From Bifidobacterium breve (GTDB lineage Bacteria; Actinomycetota; Actinomycetes; Nanopelagicales; Nanopelagicaceae), in assembly GCA_945890205.1 (NCBI GenBank), contig CAMDCL010000010.1:1-32335 (forward strand): a stretch of 32,335 nt of DNA. Reading direction: 5' to 3'. Below are positions 15,778 to 24,652 of this stretch, piece after piece; within the stretch, counting starts at the first letter, position 1; each line of letters starts with the position of its first letter. Below the pieces are notes generated by a model. The model had not been told where the DNA came from and did not search any database. It saw only the letters and a list, made by a program, of their open reading frames with translations. The position numbers and the translations under genes are program-made.

Positions 15778-17510
15778 TCTCCAGAATTCCAATCACAGAT
15801 ATCTCCCCCGCGGTTTTCTTCGGGGGAGAATTTGTTGCGGTTAAGGCGATTGCGCAAGAGAGCATCTCAGTTAGCGCAACAATAATTATTGAAGGTCACG
15901 AAACACTTACCGCCGAAGTGTGTCTTTACAACTCCAAAGAGAAGATGGTTGATTGCCAACCACTCATTCAAAGGTCGCAAGGCACAGATAGATATGAGGG
16001 CCAATTCACTGTTCCAGCTGAGGGTGATTTCTACTTTCTTATCAAAGCATCCAGCACATCGCAGTATCGAACCGTTACGGGCGAGTCTGAAAGGTACCCA
16101 GTCAGAGCTGATCGGGATCGCGCACTAGTTGGCTCTTGGTATGAGTTCTTCCCACGCAGTGAAGGTGCTCTTAAAAAGCCGGATGGAACAGTTGTCAGTG
16201 GAACATTTGCAACAGCTACAAAGCGCCTTGCGGGTGTAGCTGCAATGGGTTTTGATGTTTTATATCTGCCACCAGTTCATCCCATTGGATTGGCACATCG
16301 AAAGGGTAAGAACAACACCCTTGATGCAAAGCCAGAGGATTGCGGAGTTCCATGGGCGATCGGAAACTCTGATGGCGGCCATGATGCGATCAATCCTGCA
16401 CTTGGAACAATGAAGGATTTTGAGGATTTTGTTAAGGCTGCGGGTAAGCAAGGTCTTGAAGTTGCGATGGATTTAGCGCTACAAACATCACCTGATCATC
16501 CTTGGGTAAAGAGCAATCCTGAATGGTTCAACAAGCGCGCCGATGGAAGTATTGCATACGCTGAGAATCCACCAAAAAAGTATCAAGATATTTATCCAGT
16601 TAACTTTGATGATGATTACGAGGGGATCCGTAACGAGGTCCTGCGAATTATCCGTCTGTGGGTTTCAAAGGGTGTGAAGATCTTCCGAGTTGATAATCCA
16701 CACACAAAACCAGTTCACTTCTGGCAAGAGTTACTGGCCATTGTGTACAAAGAGAGCCCAGAGGTTATTTTCTTAGCTGAAGCATTTACCCGCCCTGCGA
16801 TGATGCATGCCCTAGGTAAGGCAGGATTTCATCAGTCCTATACCTACTTCACCTGGCGAACAAGTAAGTGGGAGCTCACCGATTATGGACGCGAGGTAGC
16901 GCACGGTACTAGCGCCTTCTTTAGACCAAACTTTTGGGTCAATACTCCAGATATCAACCCATTTCATTTACAAAGCGGAAACCCTGCGATGTTTGCGCTG
17001 CGTGCAGTTTTAGCATCAACCTTGACCCCGTCATGGGGAATGTACGCCGGCTACGAATTGTATGAACACCGCGCCTTCAAAGAAGGTGGCGAGGAGTACA
17101 TGGACTCTGAAAAGTACGAGATTAAAGTGCGCGACTGGGAGGGTGCAGGTAAAAAAGGGTTAACACTTGCTCCCTTTATCGCACTACTAAACGCGATCCG
17201 TAAAGAGCATCCAGCTTTGCAGCGTCTTCGTAACTTAACATTTCATGATACCGATTCTGATGCGATCATCGCGTACTCAAAGCGTGAAGGAAATGATCTT
17301 GTCCTAGTTGTTGTAAATCTAGATCCAAGCTTTGCTCAAGGAACCACTGTGCATTGGAACATGGAGGCTCTTGGCTTTCATAGCAATGAGTTTGCCGTTA
17401 AGGATTTATTGGATGGTTCAACGATGACGTGGAGCCCTCATACCTATGTTTCTCTTAATCCAACACGTCCAGTTGGAAAAGTAGCTCATATTGTTTCGGT
17501 AAAGATCTAA
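15774..17510 (+). CDS. glgE: GlgE maltosyltransferase, lacking the helical insert
   Basis: A 578-residue alpha-1,4-glucan:maltose-1-phosphate maltosyltransferase (GH13_3), which extends glucan chains by maltosyl units. The catalytic triad is complete: nucleophile D307 ([10 protein letters not shown]), acid/base E336 (FLAEAFTRP) and D393 (NTPDINP). The 29- and 57-residue spacings equal those of Streptomyces coelicolor GlgE (D394, E423, D480). The protein is about 85 residues shorter than usual, all before the nucleophile. The N-terminal sandwich runs almost directly into [12 protein letters not shown], so the helical insert (domain S) is missing. It starts with TTG overlapping the aceE TGA, behind AAGGA (15764-15768). 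glgB follows after one base. treS and pep2, frequent partners, are absent. Confidence 0.95.
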   Translation: MISRIPITDISPAVFFGGEFVAVKAIAQESISVSATIIIEGHETLTAEVCLYNSKEKMVDCQPLIQRSQGTDRYEGQFTVPAEGDFYFLIKASSTSQYRTVTGESERYPVRADRDRALVGSWYEFFPRSEGALKKPDGTVVSGTFATATKRLAGVAAMGFDVLYLPPVHPIGLAHRKGKNNTLDAKPEDCGVPWAIGNSDGGHDAINPALGTMKDFEDFVKAAGKQGLEVAMDLALQTSPDHPWVKSNPEWFNKRADGSIAYAENPPKKYQDIYPVNFDDDYEGIRNEVLRIIRLWVSKGVKIFRVDNPHTKPVHFWQELLAIVYKESPEVIFLAEAFTRPAMMHALGKAGFHQSYTYFTWRTSKWELTDYGREVAHGTSAFFRPNFWVNTPDINPFHLQSGNPAMFALRAVLASTLTPSWGMYAGYELYEHRAFKEGGEEYMDSEKYEIKVRDWEGAGKKGLTLAPFIALLNAIRKEHPALQRLRNLTFHDTDSDAIIAYSKREGNDLVLVVVNLDPSFAQGTTVHWNMEALGFHSNEFAVKDLLDGSTMTWSPHTYVSLNPTRPVGKVAHIVSVKI

Positions 17511-17511
17511 C

Positions 17512-19431
17512 ATGGGCGTATTTTCGAAGTTCTTCAAGGGTCAAGGTCAGAGCAATCATCTGGCTGCAACATTTCTTAACCCACATTCATCATTAGGTGA
17601 GTTAGATCTGTATCTGATTGCAGAAGGCCGCCACGAGCAGCTCTGGAAAGCCCTTGGCGCTCAGGTGAGACGGGATGAGACAGGGGCATTACTGGGTACA
17701 GCTTTTTCAGTATGGGCACCCAACGCCCAAGCTGTTGCTTTAATCGGTGATCACAATTACTGGGATCGCAATACACATCAGATGCATCGAATTGGCTCAT
17801 CGGGGATTTGGGAGATCTTTGTCGCCGATATTGGTGCGGGTACTAAGTACAAGTTTGCAATCTGTGGGATAGCTGGCCGTTGGGTTGATCATGCAGATCC
17901 CATGGCACGCGCAACTGAGATCCCACCGTTAACCGCATCTGTTGTCGAAGAGTCCAACTATCAATGGAGTGATAGCTCATGGATTGAGCAACGATCGCAA
18001 TTTCAATCGTGGCGCTCTGCCGTATCTGTCTATGAAGTCCATCTTGGTTCATGGAAAGTTGGCCTGAGTTATAAAGAGCTTGCAACTGAATTAGTTGAGT
18101 ACATTCAACAACAAGGATTTACACATGTTGAGTTCATGCCTGTGACTGAACACCCTTATGGACCATCATGGGGATATCAAGTAACCTCATTTTTTGCTCC
18201 TACCTCACGATTTGGATCACCAGATGAGTTTAAGTTTCTAGTTGATGCATTACATAAGGCAGATATCGGAGTCATTCTGGATTGGGTACCTGCACACTTT
18301 CCAAAGGATGAATGGGCGTTGGCAAAGTTTGATGGAACCGCTTTATACGAGCATGCCGATCCACGATTAGGTGAACACCCTGACTGGGGAACGCTAATTT
18401 TTAACTTTGGCCGCAATGAGGTTCGAAACTTTCTTGTAGCTAGCGCTTTGTACTGGTTAACAGAGTTTCATATTGATGGTTTGCGAGTTGATGCTGTGGC
18501 ATCGATGCTTTATCTGGATTACTCACGTGAAGAAGGGGAATGGCTACCAAACAAGCACGGTGGCCGCGAAAACCTAGAAGCGGTGCAGTTACTGCAGGAG
18601 GCAACATCAACGGCTTATAAAACCCATCCCGGCATCATGATGATCGCTGAAGAGTCAACGGCTTGGTCGGGTGTCACAGCAGATACCTTAGGTGGTGGAC
18701 TTGGCTTTGGCTTTAAATGGAATATGGGTTGGATGCATGACACCTTGCAATACCTATCCCATGAACCAATCCATCGCGTGTATCACCACAATGAAATTAC
18801 CTTCTCAATCTTGTATGCCTGGAGCGAGAACTTCATGCTTCCGCTATCCCATGATGAGGTTGTACATGGAAAAGGTCAACTAGTTAATAAGTTCCCTGGT
18901 GATCGCTGGCAAAAACTGGCAACTTTAAGGGCTTTGTATGGATTTATGTGGGCGCACCCGGGTAAGAAGTTACTGTTTATGGGTAGTGAGTTTGCACAAA
19001 ATGATGAGTGGAATGAAAGCGCTGGTTTGCAGTGGTATTTAACTGAGTATGCCGAGCACCAAGGTGTGCAAAAGACAGTTGCTGAATTAAATGCAATCTA
19101 TAAATCAACCGCCGCTTTGTGGGAGAAAGATACAAATCCCGAGGGCTTTACCTGGTTGGTAGGAAATGATGGAGCGGCAAATGTTGTCGCCTTCGCCCGT
19201 TGGGATGATTACTCTTCTGCACTGGTCAGCGTTACTAACTTTTCACCTGTCCCCCACAATAACTACCAACTACCCTTTCCAAACGCTGGAATCTGGCGCG
19301 AGGTATTAAACACCGATGAGGTTACCTTTGGTGGAAGTGGTGTCAGCAATGAGCCGGTAATCGTTGGAGCTTCTCAAATTGCTTCGGTAAGGATTCCCCC
19401 GCTAGCAACAATATGGTTTAAACGTTCTTAA
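17512..19431 (+). CDS. glgB: 1,4-alpha-glucan branching enzyme, lacking the N1 module
   Basis: A 639-residue GH13 branching enzyme that moves chain segments to make alpha-1,6 branches in glycogen. The catalytic residues are D327 (GLRVDAV), E380 (IAEEST) and D448 (LSHDEVVHGK); the 53- and 68-residue spacings equal those of E. coli GlgB (D405, E458, D526). The CBM48-like N2 module is present (about 30-140, FSVWAPNAQAVALIGDHNYW). The first sandwich N1 is replaced by about 28 residues, MGVFSKFFKGQ onward, so the protein is about 80 residues shorter before the active site. It starts 1 base after the glgE stop, clearly the same transcript. Its 3' end overlaps the convergent MFS gene by 14 bases. 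Confidence 0.96.
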   Translation: MGVFSKFFKGQGQSNHLAATFLNPHSSLGELDLYLIAEGRHEQLWKALGAQVRRDETGALLGTAFSVWAPNAQAVALIGDHNYWDRNTHQMHRIGSSGIWEIFVADIGAGTKYKFAICGIAGRWVDHADPMARATEIPPLTASVVEESNYQWSDSSWIEQRSQFQSWRSAVSVYEVHLGSWKVGLSYKELATELVEYIQQQGFTHVEFMPVTEHPYGPSWGYQVTSFFAPTSRFGSPDEFKFLVDALHKADIGVILDWVPAHFPKDEWALAKFDGTALYEHADPRLGEHPDWGTLIFNFGRNEVRNFLVASALYWLTEFHIDGLRVDAVASMLYLDYSREEGEWLPNKHGGRENLEAVQLLQEATSTAYKTHPGIMMIAEESTAWSGVTADTLGGGLGFGFKWNMGWMHDTLQYLSHEPIHRVYHHNEITFSILYAWSENFMLPLSHDEVVHGKGQLVNKFPGDRWQKLATLRALYGFMWAHPGKKLLFMGSEFAQNDEWNESAGLQWYLTEYAEHQGVQKTVAELNAIYKSTAALWEKDTNPEGFTWLVGNDGAANVVAFARWDDYSSALVSVTNFSPVPHNNYQLPFPNAGIWREVLNTDEVTFGGSGVSNEPVIVGASQIASVRIPPLATIWFKRS

Positions 19432-20605
19432 AGATCTTTGCAAAGTAGGGAACGGTTAGCAACATAACCGCCGGAATCAATAGTGCAATGCTCAATGAGG
19501 TTGCTTGAGCGGTCCAAGCGATTACCCATCTCACCACGAATACCAATGCGATATTGATGACGCCTATCTGCCCAATAACCACGCTAGAAGGAAACTTTGA
19601 GCGTGTATTTGCGGCATTCATGACAGATGGCCCCAGGAATGAAGAGCCAAGACCTGCGATTGTGAAGCTAATGGAGAGAATCACGATAACCAATGTCTTG
19701 TTTGCTGTGCCGACGATACTGACAGCGATGATTCCGGCAATAATTGAAAGGCCAGAAAGTAGAGATGCTCTCACGACTAGAAAGTCAATCGTGTACCGAG
19801 GTAGGAGATTATGCAGATTGAGGCGACCAATGATCATCGCCAAGGTAAAGAGAATGTATGGAAGTGTGTGTATTCCACCAGCAATCTTCATATCCTCTTT
19901 CACATAAATTGCAGCCCAATCGCTCACCGCATATTCGAGCATGATCACCAAGAGCAAAGCGGCTGAAACTTGTCTATCGATTGTGAAACCTTTAAACATG
20001 TCTCGGGCGCGATGCTCTGAGTCTGGAGTTTCATCTGCCTTTACTAAATTGGGTGAAACTTTAGAAATGATGAGGGTCATCAGTAGAAAACACAGTAGTG
20101 AAAGCACATTTGTGTATGTACCTAAGGCAACTCGATCAACAAGCAATCCAGCGATAATTGATGAGATCAATGCGCCGCTACTCCAGAATCCACTGAGCAG
20201 AGTAATAATCTGCTTCTTAGTTCTGTCTTGATAGAAGAAACCTTGCGCATTAATAGATATATGGAAAGCAGAGATCGCCCCACCTTGAATAATGATGAAA
20301 AGTAGAAAGAACAGGCTTGAAGTGGTGTGGGTTAAAGACACCAGACTTATTGCAAGCAACAATGCTCCGATATGCAGCATCCACCGTGCCCCATACTTAT
20401 GAACAAGGTGACCGACGGTAAAAAGAGCCACCAAGTTACCGATCGCCCCCATGCTTACAAGGGAGCCAAACTCACCATTAGTTAATCTGAGATTTGCCTT
20501 CACTTCAGGGAAGCGAGGGACCCAGGACATAATCAGCAGCCCAAATAGGAAGAAAAGCGCCTTTATAAGGTTGAGTTCATGCTCAACATCGATGCTTTTT
20601 TTCAA
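19418..20605 (-). CDS. major facilitator superfamily transporter
   Basis: A 395-residue MFS permease with about twelve predicted membrane spans in two halves joined by a charged loop near residue 200 (KADETPDSEHRARD). It resembles the FucP/YbjJ-like branch (MSWVPRFPEVKANLRLTNGEFGSL in span 1 to loop), but the substrate cannot be told from sequence. The start is TTG 20605, overlapping the TGA of the upstream gene (TTGA), with no Shine-Dalgarno of note; the next in-frame Met (about residue 26) would cut into the first span. It is the last gene of a DUF4032, thioredoxin-fold, MFS run on the minus strand. Confidence 0.85.
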   Translation of the reverse strand: MKKSIDVEHELNLIKALFFLFGLLIMSWVPRFPEVKANLRLTNGEFGSLVSMGAIGNLVALFTVGHLVHKYGARWMLHIGALLLAISLVSLTHTTSSLFFLLFIIIQGGAISAFHISINAQGFFYQDRTKKQIITLLSGFWSSGALISSIIAGLLVDRVALGTYTNVLSLLCFLLMTLIISKVSPNLVKADETPDSEHRARDMFKGFTIDRQVSAALLLVIMLEYAVSDWAAIYVKEDMKIAGGIHTLPYILFTLAMIIGRLNLHNLLPRYTIDFLVVRASLLSGLSIIAGIIAVSIVGTANKTLVIVILSISFTIAGLGSSFLGPSVMNAANTRSKFPSSVVIGQIGVINIALVFVVRWVIAWTAQATSLSIALLIPAVMLLTVPYFAKIFKNV

Positions 20606-21462
20606 AATAGCGCACTGGCTAGCTCTTTACGAGCCGCCACCAAACGTGGGTCGGTTTGATCAACTAATGCAAAGAGGTTAAGTAGATGATCTTTAACCTT
20701 TGTGCGATCATCCCCCGAAGTTGTGCGGATGGCGTGCAATAAGCGAGTAAAAGCAGCTTCTACGCCACCATTAACAATCTCTACATCTGCCGCCTTTAAT
20801 TGCAAGGCGATATCCCCCGGATTTTTAGTGGACTCATCTATTACAGCGTTGAGATCTAAGCCTTCAGTACGCATCAATAACTGAGTTTGGGCTAATCCTA
20901 ACTTTGCAAGATTCTCAGATGGCTTACGTGCTAACCACTTCTTATATGCAACCTCTGCTGCAAGATAATTACTAGCCTCTAGCGCTTCCATCGCTTCAAT
21001 CTCTTCTGCTTCCATCTGCGCAACAGGCGCCTGGCCTACCCCTTGCTCTGAAGAAAGTGTGAGTACCTTATCGATAACCATCTTCACCTGTGCCTCGGGG
21101 TATGCCTGTTCAAACAATGGAACCATTTGTTCGGCAATGATCGCAACTGCGTAAGGAATTGATTTGGTTTGAAATGCTTGAGCAACTTGAGGATGGGCTT
21201 CAATATCAACTCGTGCTAATGCAAAGGCTTCTTTGTAATCTCTTTCCAGCTTTCCTAGAACCTTTACTACCTCTACAGATTCTGGGGACCGAGTCGACCA
21301 CATCACAACAATTACTGGTCGCACCAAAGATAAAGGAAGAATATCGCTACTTAAGTTTTCAACTGATACTTCGATACCAGGCATAGGTGTCGAAGTATCC
21401 ACCTTTGGTTTAGTCAATGAACTTAAATCAAAGGCTTGACCGAAATTAGGCGGCAAGCTCAT
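20602..21462 (-). CDS. thioredoxin-fold/TPR co-chaperone-like protein (YbbN/CnoX type)
   Basis: A 286-residue protein with an N-terminal thioredoxin fold (about 30-140) and a C-terminal helical repeat region (about 150-285), the layout of YbbN/CnoX. In E. coli CnoX is a holdase that hands clients to GroEL/ES. The thioredoxin active site WCGPC is replaced by WSTRS (W55, S56, S59), so it cannot do dithiol exchange; many YbbN homologues also lack the pair. The start ATG 21462 is set by a leaderless -10 (TAGGAT) between it and the DUF4032 stop. The TGA stop overlaps the MFS TTG. Confidence 0.85.
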   Translation of the reverse strand: MSLPPNFGQAFDLSSLTKPKVDTSTPMPGIEVSVENLSSDILPLSLVRPVIVVMWSTRSPESVEVVKVLGKLERDYKEAFALARVDIEAHPQVAQAFQTKSIPYAVAIIAEQMVPLFEQAYPEAQVKMVIDKVLTLSSEQGVGQAPVAQMEAEEIEAMEALEASNYLAAEVAYKKWLARKPSENLAKLGLAQTQLLMRTEGLDLNAVIDESTKNPGDIALQLKAADVEIVNGGVEAAFTRLLHAIRTTSGDDRTKVKDHLLNLFALVDQTDPRLVAARKELASALF

Positions 21463-21468
21463 GTTGCC

Positions 21469-21474
21469 ATCCTA
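21469..21474 (-). promoter_or_regulatory. -10 element of the thioredoxin-fold gene, leaderless type
   Basis: Minus-strand TAGGAT followed by 6 bases and ATG 21462. It fills the 13-base gap after the DUF4032 stop. The same hexamer precedes the alpha/beta hydrolase. Confidence 0.6.
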
Positions 21475-21475
21475 T

Positions 21476-22702
21476 CTATTGAATAACTATATCGACGCCA
21501 GAGTCGCGGCGTAATGGAAGGATTTGCTCGCAGTAATTATCAGTAGCAACCTCTAACCCCACGTCATAGCCGACTTTTTCACTCAAATACCAGCGATTTT
21601 CAAGGATTTCATGGAACATCTGTGCGCGTTCTACCCGTCCTCGCATGTGATCGGGGACTCTATTGATAACAGGTTCAAAGACTTCCGAAATCCACTGCTT
21701 GGCCATCTCTTGAATCGGTGAACCTAATTTGTTTTCACGGGCGTTGTATCGGTCGAAGGAAGCCAATAAACGTTTTGCTTGTAGCTCTTCAGCATCGAGC
21801 CCAACCACCTCGCGCAGACGCTGTGTGTGATAACCAGCTGCGACCAGCTTTGGCTGGAAGGAGATCATTTGGGTATCACCATCAATGGTTATCGCTACCT
21901 CTTCGACAGCAAATCCAAGGTCATGGAGCTGACGCATCGCACCTTCAACTGCGTGGCGATCCTTAGGGTCTAACAACTGTCTCTCTTTCAGCGCCGCCCA
22001 GATTCTGCGATATCGACGAATGACCGCTTCAGCGGCTCGAACAGGTTCCATTCCTGGGTATAAGACTCCTGACAGAGATAGATCCTCAAGCTCTGCAGCA
22101 ACATTGAAGTGCACAATCTCTAAATCATGCTCGCGTTGACCATCGCTAAGTGTTTTTTGGAACTCGCCCGTTTCAGCATCGACTAGGTAAGCGGCAAAAC
22201 CCTCAGCATCCCGACGAAACAAGGTATTAGAAAGGGAGCAATCTCCCCACCAAAAACCCAAGAGATGCAACCTCACCAATAGCAGTGCTAAAGCACTTGC
22301 CATTGTTGTTATCTCATGTGCAGTAACTGCTCCTGATAACAAAACTCGGTACGGCAAGGAGTATGGCAAAAATCGAGTAACGATCGCGCAAGGGAGCTCT
22401 TCACCATGTGCATCGACTCGACCTTCAACAACTGCTACCTGCTCCACACAAGGGGCGTTCAGGTGGGATAGTTCACGCAAAATTTTGTACTCGCGATTTG
22501 CAAACTCTGAAACAGTCTCTTTAACCGCGTAAACTTCAGCATCTGGATCATTGCTTGCACGCACTAACCGCACAACGTGGCGTGAAATACCGCGCTTTTC
22601 AGCAAGGGCTGGATCCTCAGGCCACTCTTCAAGGGGTAAGTGCCAGGGTAGGCCAGTAACAGCTGCGATCTCCTCGCCTAAGCCTGTGATGCGCAACGCC
22701 AT
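21476..22702 (-). CDS. DUF4032 protein with kinase-like fold
   Basis: A 408-residue actinobacterial DUF4032 protein. The N-terminal half (about 38-180) looks like a lipopolysaccharide-kinase/RIO-like fold: K61 in VYAVKE, a catalytic-loop analogue G153-D154-CSLS-N159 and a metal-binding analogue D175 in LVDAETGE. The C-terminal half, about 230-408, is the DUF4032 domain, with EMAKQWISEVFEPVI and WYLSEKVGYDVG. Substrate and role are unknown. The start ATG 22702 (MALRITG) matches the usual family beginning MALRLT; the upstream GTG 22747 adds a non-conserved tail. GAGAAT lies 7 bases before the ATG, a weaker version of the leaderless pattern. Confidence 0.87.
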   Translation of the reverse strand: MALRITGLGEEIAAVTGLPWHLPLEEWPEDPALAEKRGISRHVVRLVRASNDPDAEVYAVKETVSEFANREYKILRELSHLNAPCVEQVAVVEGRVDAHGEELPCAIVTRFLPYSLPYRVLLSGAVTAHEITTMASALALLLVRLHLLGFWWGDCSLSNTLFRRDAEGFAAYLVDAETGEFQKTLSDGQREHDLEIVHFNVAAELEDLSLSGVLYPGMEPVRAAEAVIRRYRRIWAALKERQLLDPKDRHAVEGAMRQLHDLGFAVEEVAITIDGDTQMISFQPKLVAAGYHTQRLREVVGLDAEELQAKRLLASFDRYNARENKLGSPIQEMAKQWISEVFEPVINRVPDHMRGRVERAQMFHEILENRWYLSEKVGYDVGLEVATDNYCEQILPLRRDSGVDIVIQ

Positions 22703-22774
22703 ACTCGGTATTCTCTCGTATAAATGTGTCGGGAACATGAACACCACGTCTCAATAAGAGTGATCTATTCACTT

Positions 22775-22780
22775 TAGAAT
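22775..22780 (+). promoter_or_regulatory. -10 element of the AI-2E family gene, leaderless type
   Basis: TAGAAT followed by 6 bases and ATG 22787. It is the closest of the set to TATAAT. An inverted repeat AGTGA-N5-TCACT (22759-22773) ends 2 bases upstream. Confidence 0.65.
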
Positions 22781-22786
22781 GTCCCC

Positions 22787-23914
22787 ATGGCTATATCAGC
22801 GCGAATCAAGAAGGCGGCAACTCGTTCTCCAAAGGCGGAAAAGATAGCCGATGATTACGGCACATTGGGTGCACCGATTAATCGATCTCACCCCTTCTAC
22901 TTTGGCTTTATAGCAGCACTAGGAGCACTTACCGCAATTGTTTTGATGCGCGCACTTGCAAGTGTTAGCCAAATACTTGTACTGATCTTGATCGCACTAT
23001 TTCTTGCAACTGGGTTAAATCCTGCGGTAGAAGCGCTACGGAAGCGAAACCTATCCCGAAGCGCTGCCGTTACAGTTATTTTCACCTCGGTTATCCTCTT
23101 TGTCATCTTCTTCACCCTAGTAGTCGTTCCGCCAGTGATAAGCCAGGGAACCAATCTGATCGAATCTGGACCTCAACTACTTGAAGATTTAATGAAGAAT
23201 GAAACAATTAATCAACTCAATACTCAGTATGGCTTGATCGATACCTTACAAGAGAGATTGAGATCGGTAACTTCAGATGGAACTTTGCTGATTTCAACTT
23301 TTGGTGGAGTAATTGGAGTCGGAAAATCAGTACTGTCAGGGTTTTTCACTGCGCTCACAATTCTAGTTTTGACTCTGTACTTCATTACATCGCTGCCTCA
23401 AGCGGTAAACCTTGGACTCTCTTTAGTGCCTGCAAGTCGTCGTGATCGAGTCGGCTTACTTACAAATGCGGTTATCGCTCGAGTGGGCTCCTTTGTTGGT
23501 AGCCAAATTGTAATCGCAGCAATGGCTGCGGTGTTTGTCACAATTCTTTCAACATTTCTTGGTCTTCCATCACCAATTGCTATAGGTATGTTTATCTTGG
23601 TTGCGGCTCTGATACCTCTAATTGGGCACTTTATTGGTGCAGGAGTATTTACTTTGATTGCTCTGTCTCAATCATTAGCAGTTGGAGTAATCGCCTTTGT
23701 AGCCTACGTTGTGTATGTGCAGGTCGAAAACTATGTAGTTACCCCTCGCATAATGAAGAGAACTCTTTCTGTACCAGGTGCGGTCACAATTGTTGCAGCT
23801 CTCATTGGATCATCACTTTTGGGTCTGGTAGGTGGCTTATTGGCGGTACCTATTGCAGCATCAATCATTTTAATTCTGGATGAAGTTGTAATCCCTCGCG
23901 CAGATAAGGCTTAA
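22787..23914 (+). CDS. AI-2E family transporter
   Basis: A 375-residue membrane protein of the AI-2E (PerM/TqsA) family. It has about eight hydrophobic segments, a soluble loop between spans 3 and 4 (about 135-180), and the family motif ALIPLIGHFIGAG near residue 280 followed by VQVENYVVTPRIM. Members have been linked to export of autoinducer-2 or to Na+/H+ exchange; the substrate here cannot be assigned. The N terminus is basic (KKAATRSPKAEK) before the first span. It starts at ATG 22787 with a leaderless -10. It converges on the alpha/beta hydrolase; the two share a TTAA stop overlap. Confidence 0.9.
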   Translation: MAISARIKKAATRSPKAEKIADDYGTLGAPINRSHPFYFGFIAALGALTAIVLMRALASVSQILVLILIALFLATGLNPAVEALRKRNLSRSAAVTVIFTSVILFVIFFTLVVVPPVISQGTNLIESGPQLLEDLMKNETINQLNTQYGLIDTLQERLRSVTSDGTLLISTFGGVIGVGKSVLSGFFTALTILVLTLYFITSLPQAVNLGLSLVPASRRDRVGLLTNAVIARVGSFVGSQIVIAAMAAVFVTILSTFLGLPSPIAIGMFILVAALIPLIGHFIGAGVFTLIALSQSLAVGVIAFVAYVVYVQVENYVVTPRIMKRTLSVPGAVTIVAALIGSSLLGLVGGLLAVPIAASIILILDEVVIPRADKA

Positions 23915-24621
23915 AACTCAAGCGGAAGTATTGTTGGAACGCCCTCTACGATCGATACTATTTCAGATAGAACTCGGTTGACAGATAGTTCTCCGATCCA
24001 CAAATGCTTTGCATCATCTACAGCAATAATCTTTAGTGAAGGAATAATTGAAAATCTCTCGCGGGCAGCAGCTGGCTGTAGAAAATCATCATACTCTGGG
24101 ACAAGGGCTGTAATCGGACGAGGATCTAAGTTCCAATACCTTAGCTGTTCATCTGTTGTTGTTCTTAGCGGTGGGCTGAGCAGAATCAAACCTTTATGAC
24201 GTGGATCTTTTGCATGTTGCAACGCAAGGTCGGTTCCAAATGACCAGCCTGTTACCCAAAGATTCTCTAACTTCAATGTATCAAAGCAGTAGCGCAGCAT
24301 CGCCTCAACATCAAAGCGTTCAGATTTTCCATTATCAAAGTAACCAGTGCTGGTACCGGCTTCACTTGATGTTCCACGGGTATTGAAGCGAACAACGGTT
24401 ATACCCGCCATTGCAGGCAGTCGATTAGCGGCTTTTTTATATAGATGGCTGTCCATCATTCCGCCAGCGGTTGGAAGAGGGTGTAAGCATAAGATTGCAC
24501 CCTTTGAAGCACCTAACGGAGCTGCAACTTCGCCGATTAAATCAACACCATCTTCAGTCAAGAGGTGAAATGGAGTTCGCGTTGCATCAAAGACACTACT
24601 GGGGCGAACTATCTGACTCAT
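23911..24621 (-). CDS. alpha/beta hydrolase
   Basis: A 236-residue alpha/beta hydrolase. The nucleophile elbow is G125-W-S127-F-G129, followed by TDLALQ; the acid is likely an Asp in VPEYDDF and the base His is in DDAKHLWIG near the C terminus. An oxyanion-type CLHPLPTAGG segment is near residue 45. This fits small uncharacterised hydrolases of the dienelactone hydrolase/serine aminopeptidase type; the substrate is unknown. No signal peptide. Start ATG 24621 has TAGGAT 7 bases upstream. It shares a 38-base divergent intergenic region with the aldehyde dehydrogenase. Confidence 0.88.
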   Translation of the reverse strand: MSQIVRPSSVFDATRTPFHLLTEDGVDLIGEVAAPLGASKGAILCLHPLPTAGGMMDSHLYKKAANRLPAMAGITVVRFNTRGTSSEAGTSTGYFDNGKSERFDVEAMLRYCFDTLKLENLWVTGWSFGTDLALQHAKDPRHKGLILLSPPLRTTTDEQLRYWNLDPRPITALVPEYDDFLQPAAARERFSIIPSLKIIAVDDAKHLWIGELSVNRVLSEIVSIVEGVPTILPLEF

Positions 24622-24628
24622 ACTTCAA

Positions 24629-24634
24629 ATCCTA
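24629..24634 (-). promoter_or_regulatory. -10 element of the alpha/beta hydrolase gene, leaderless type
   Basis: Minus-strand TAGGAT followed by 7 bases and ATG 24621. Only 12 bases separate it from the opposing -10 at 24647. Confidence 0.62.
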
Positions 24635-24646
24635 TCGATACACGAC

Positions 24647-24652
24647 TAGGCT
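24647..24652 (+). promoter_or_regulatory. -10 element of the aldehyde dehydrogenase gene, leaderless type
   Basis: TAGGCT followed by 7 bases and ATG 24660. It fixes the start; the open frame runs further back but into the divergent hydrolase gene. Confidence 0.65.

Noticed and set aside
22703-22747. Longer DUF4032 start at GTG 22747
   Set aside because: The extra 15 residues are not family-like and MALRITG matches the usual N terminus.
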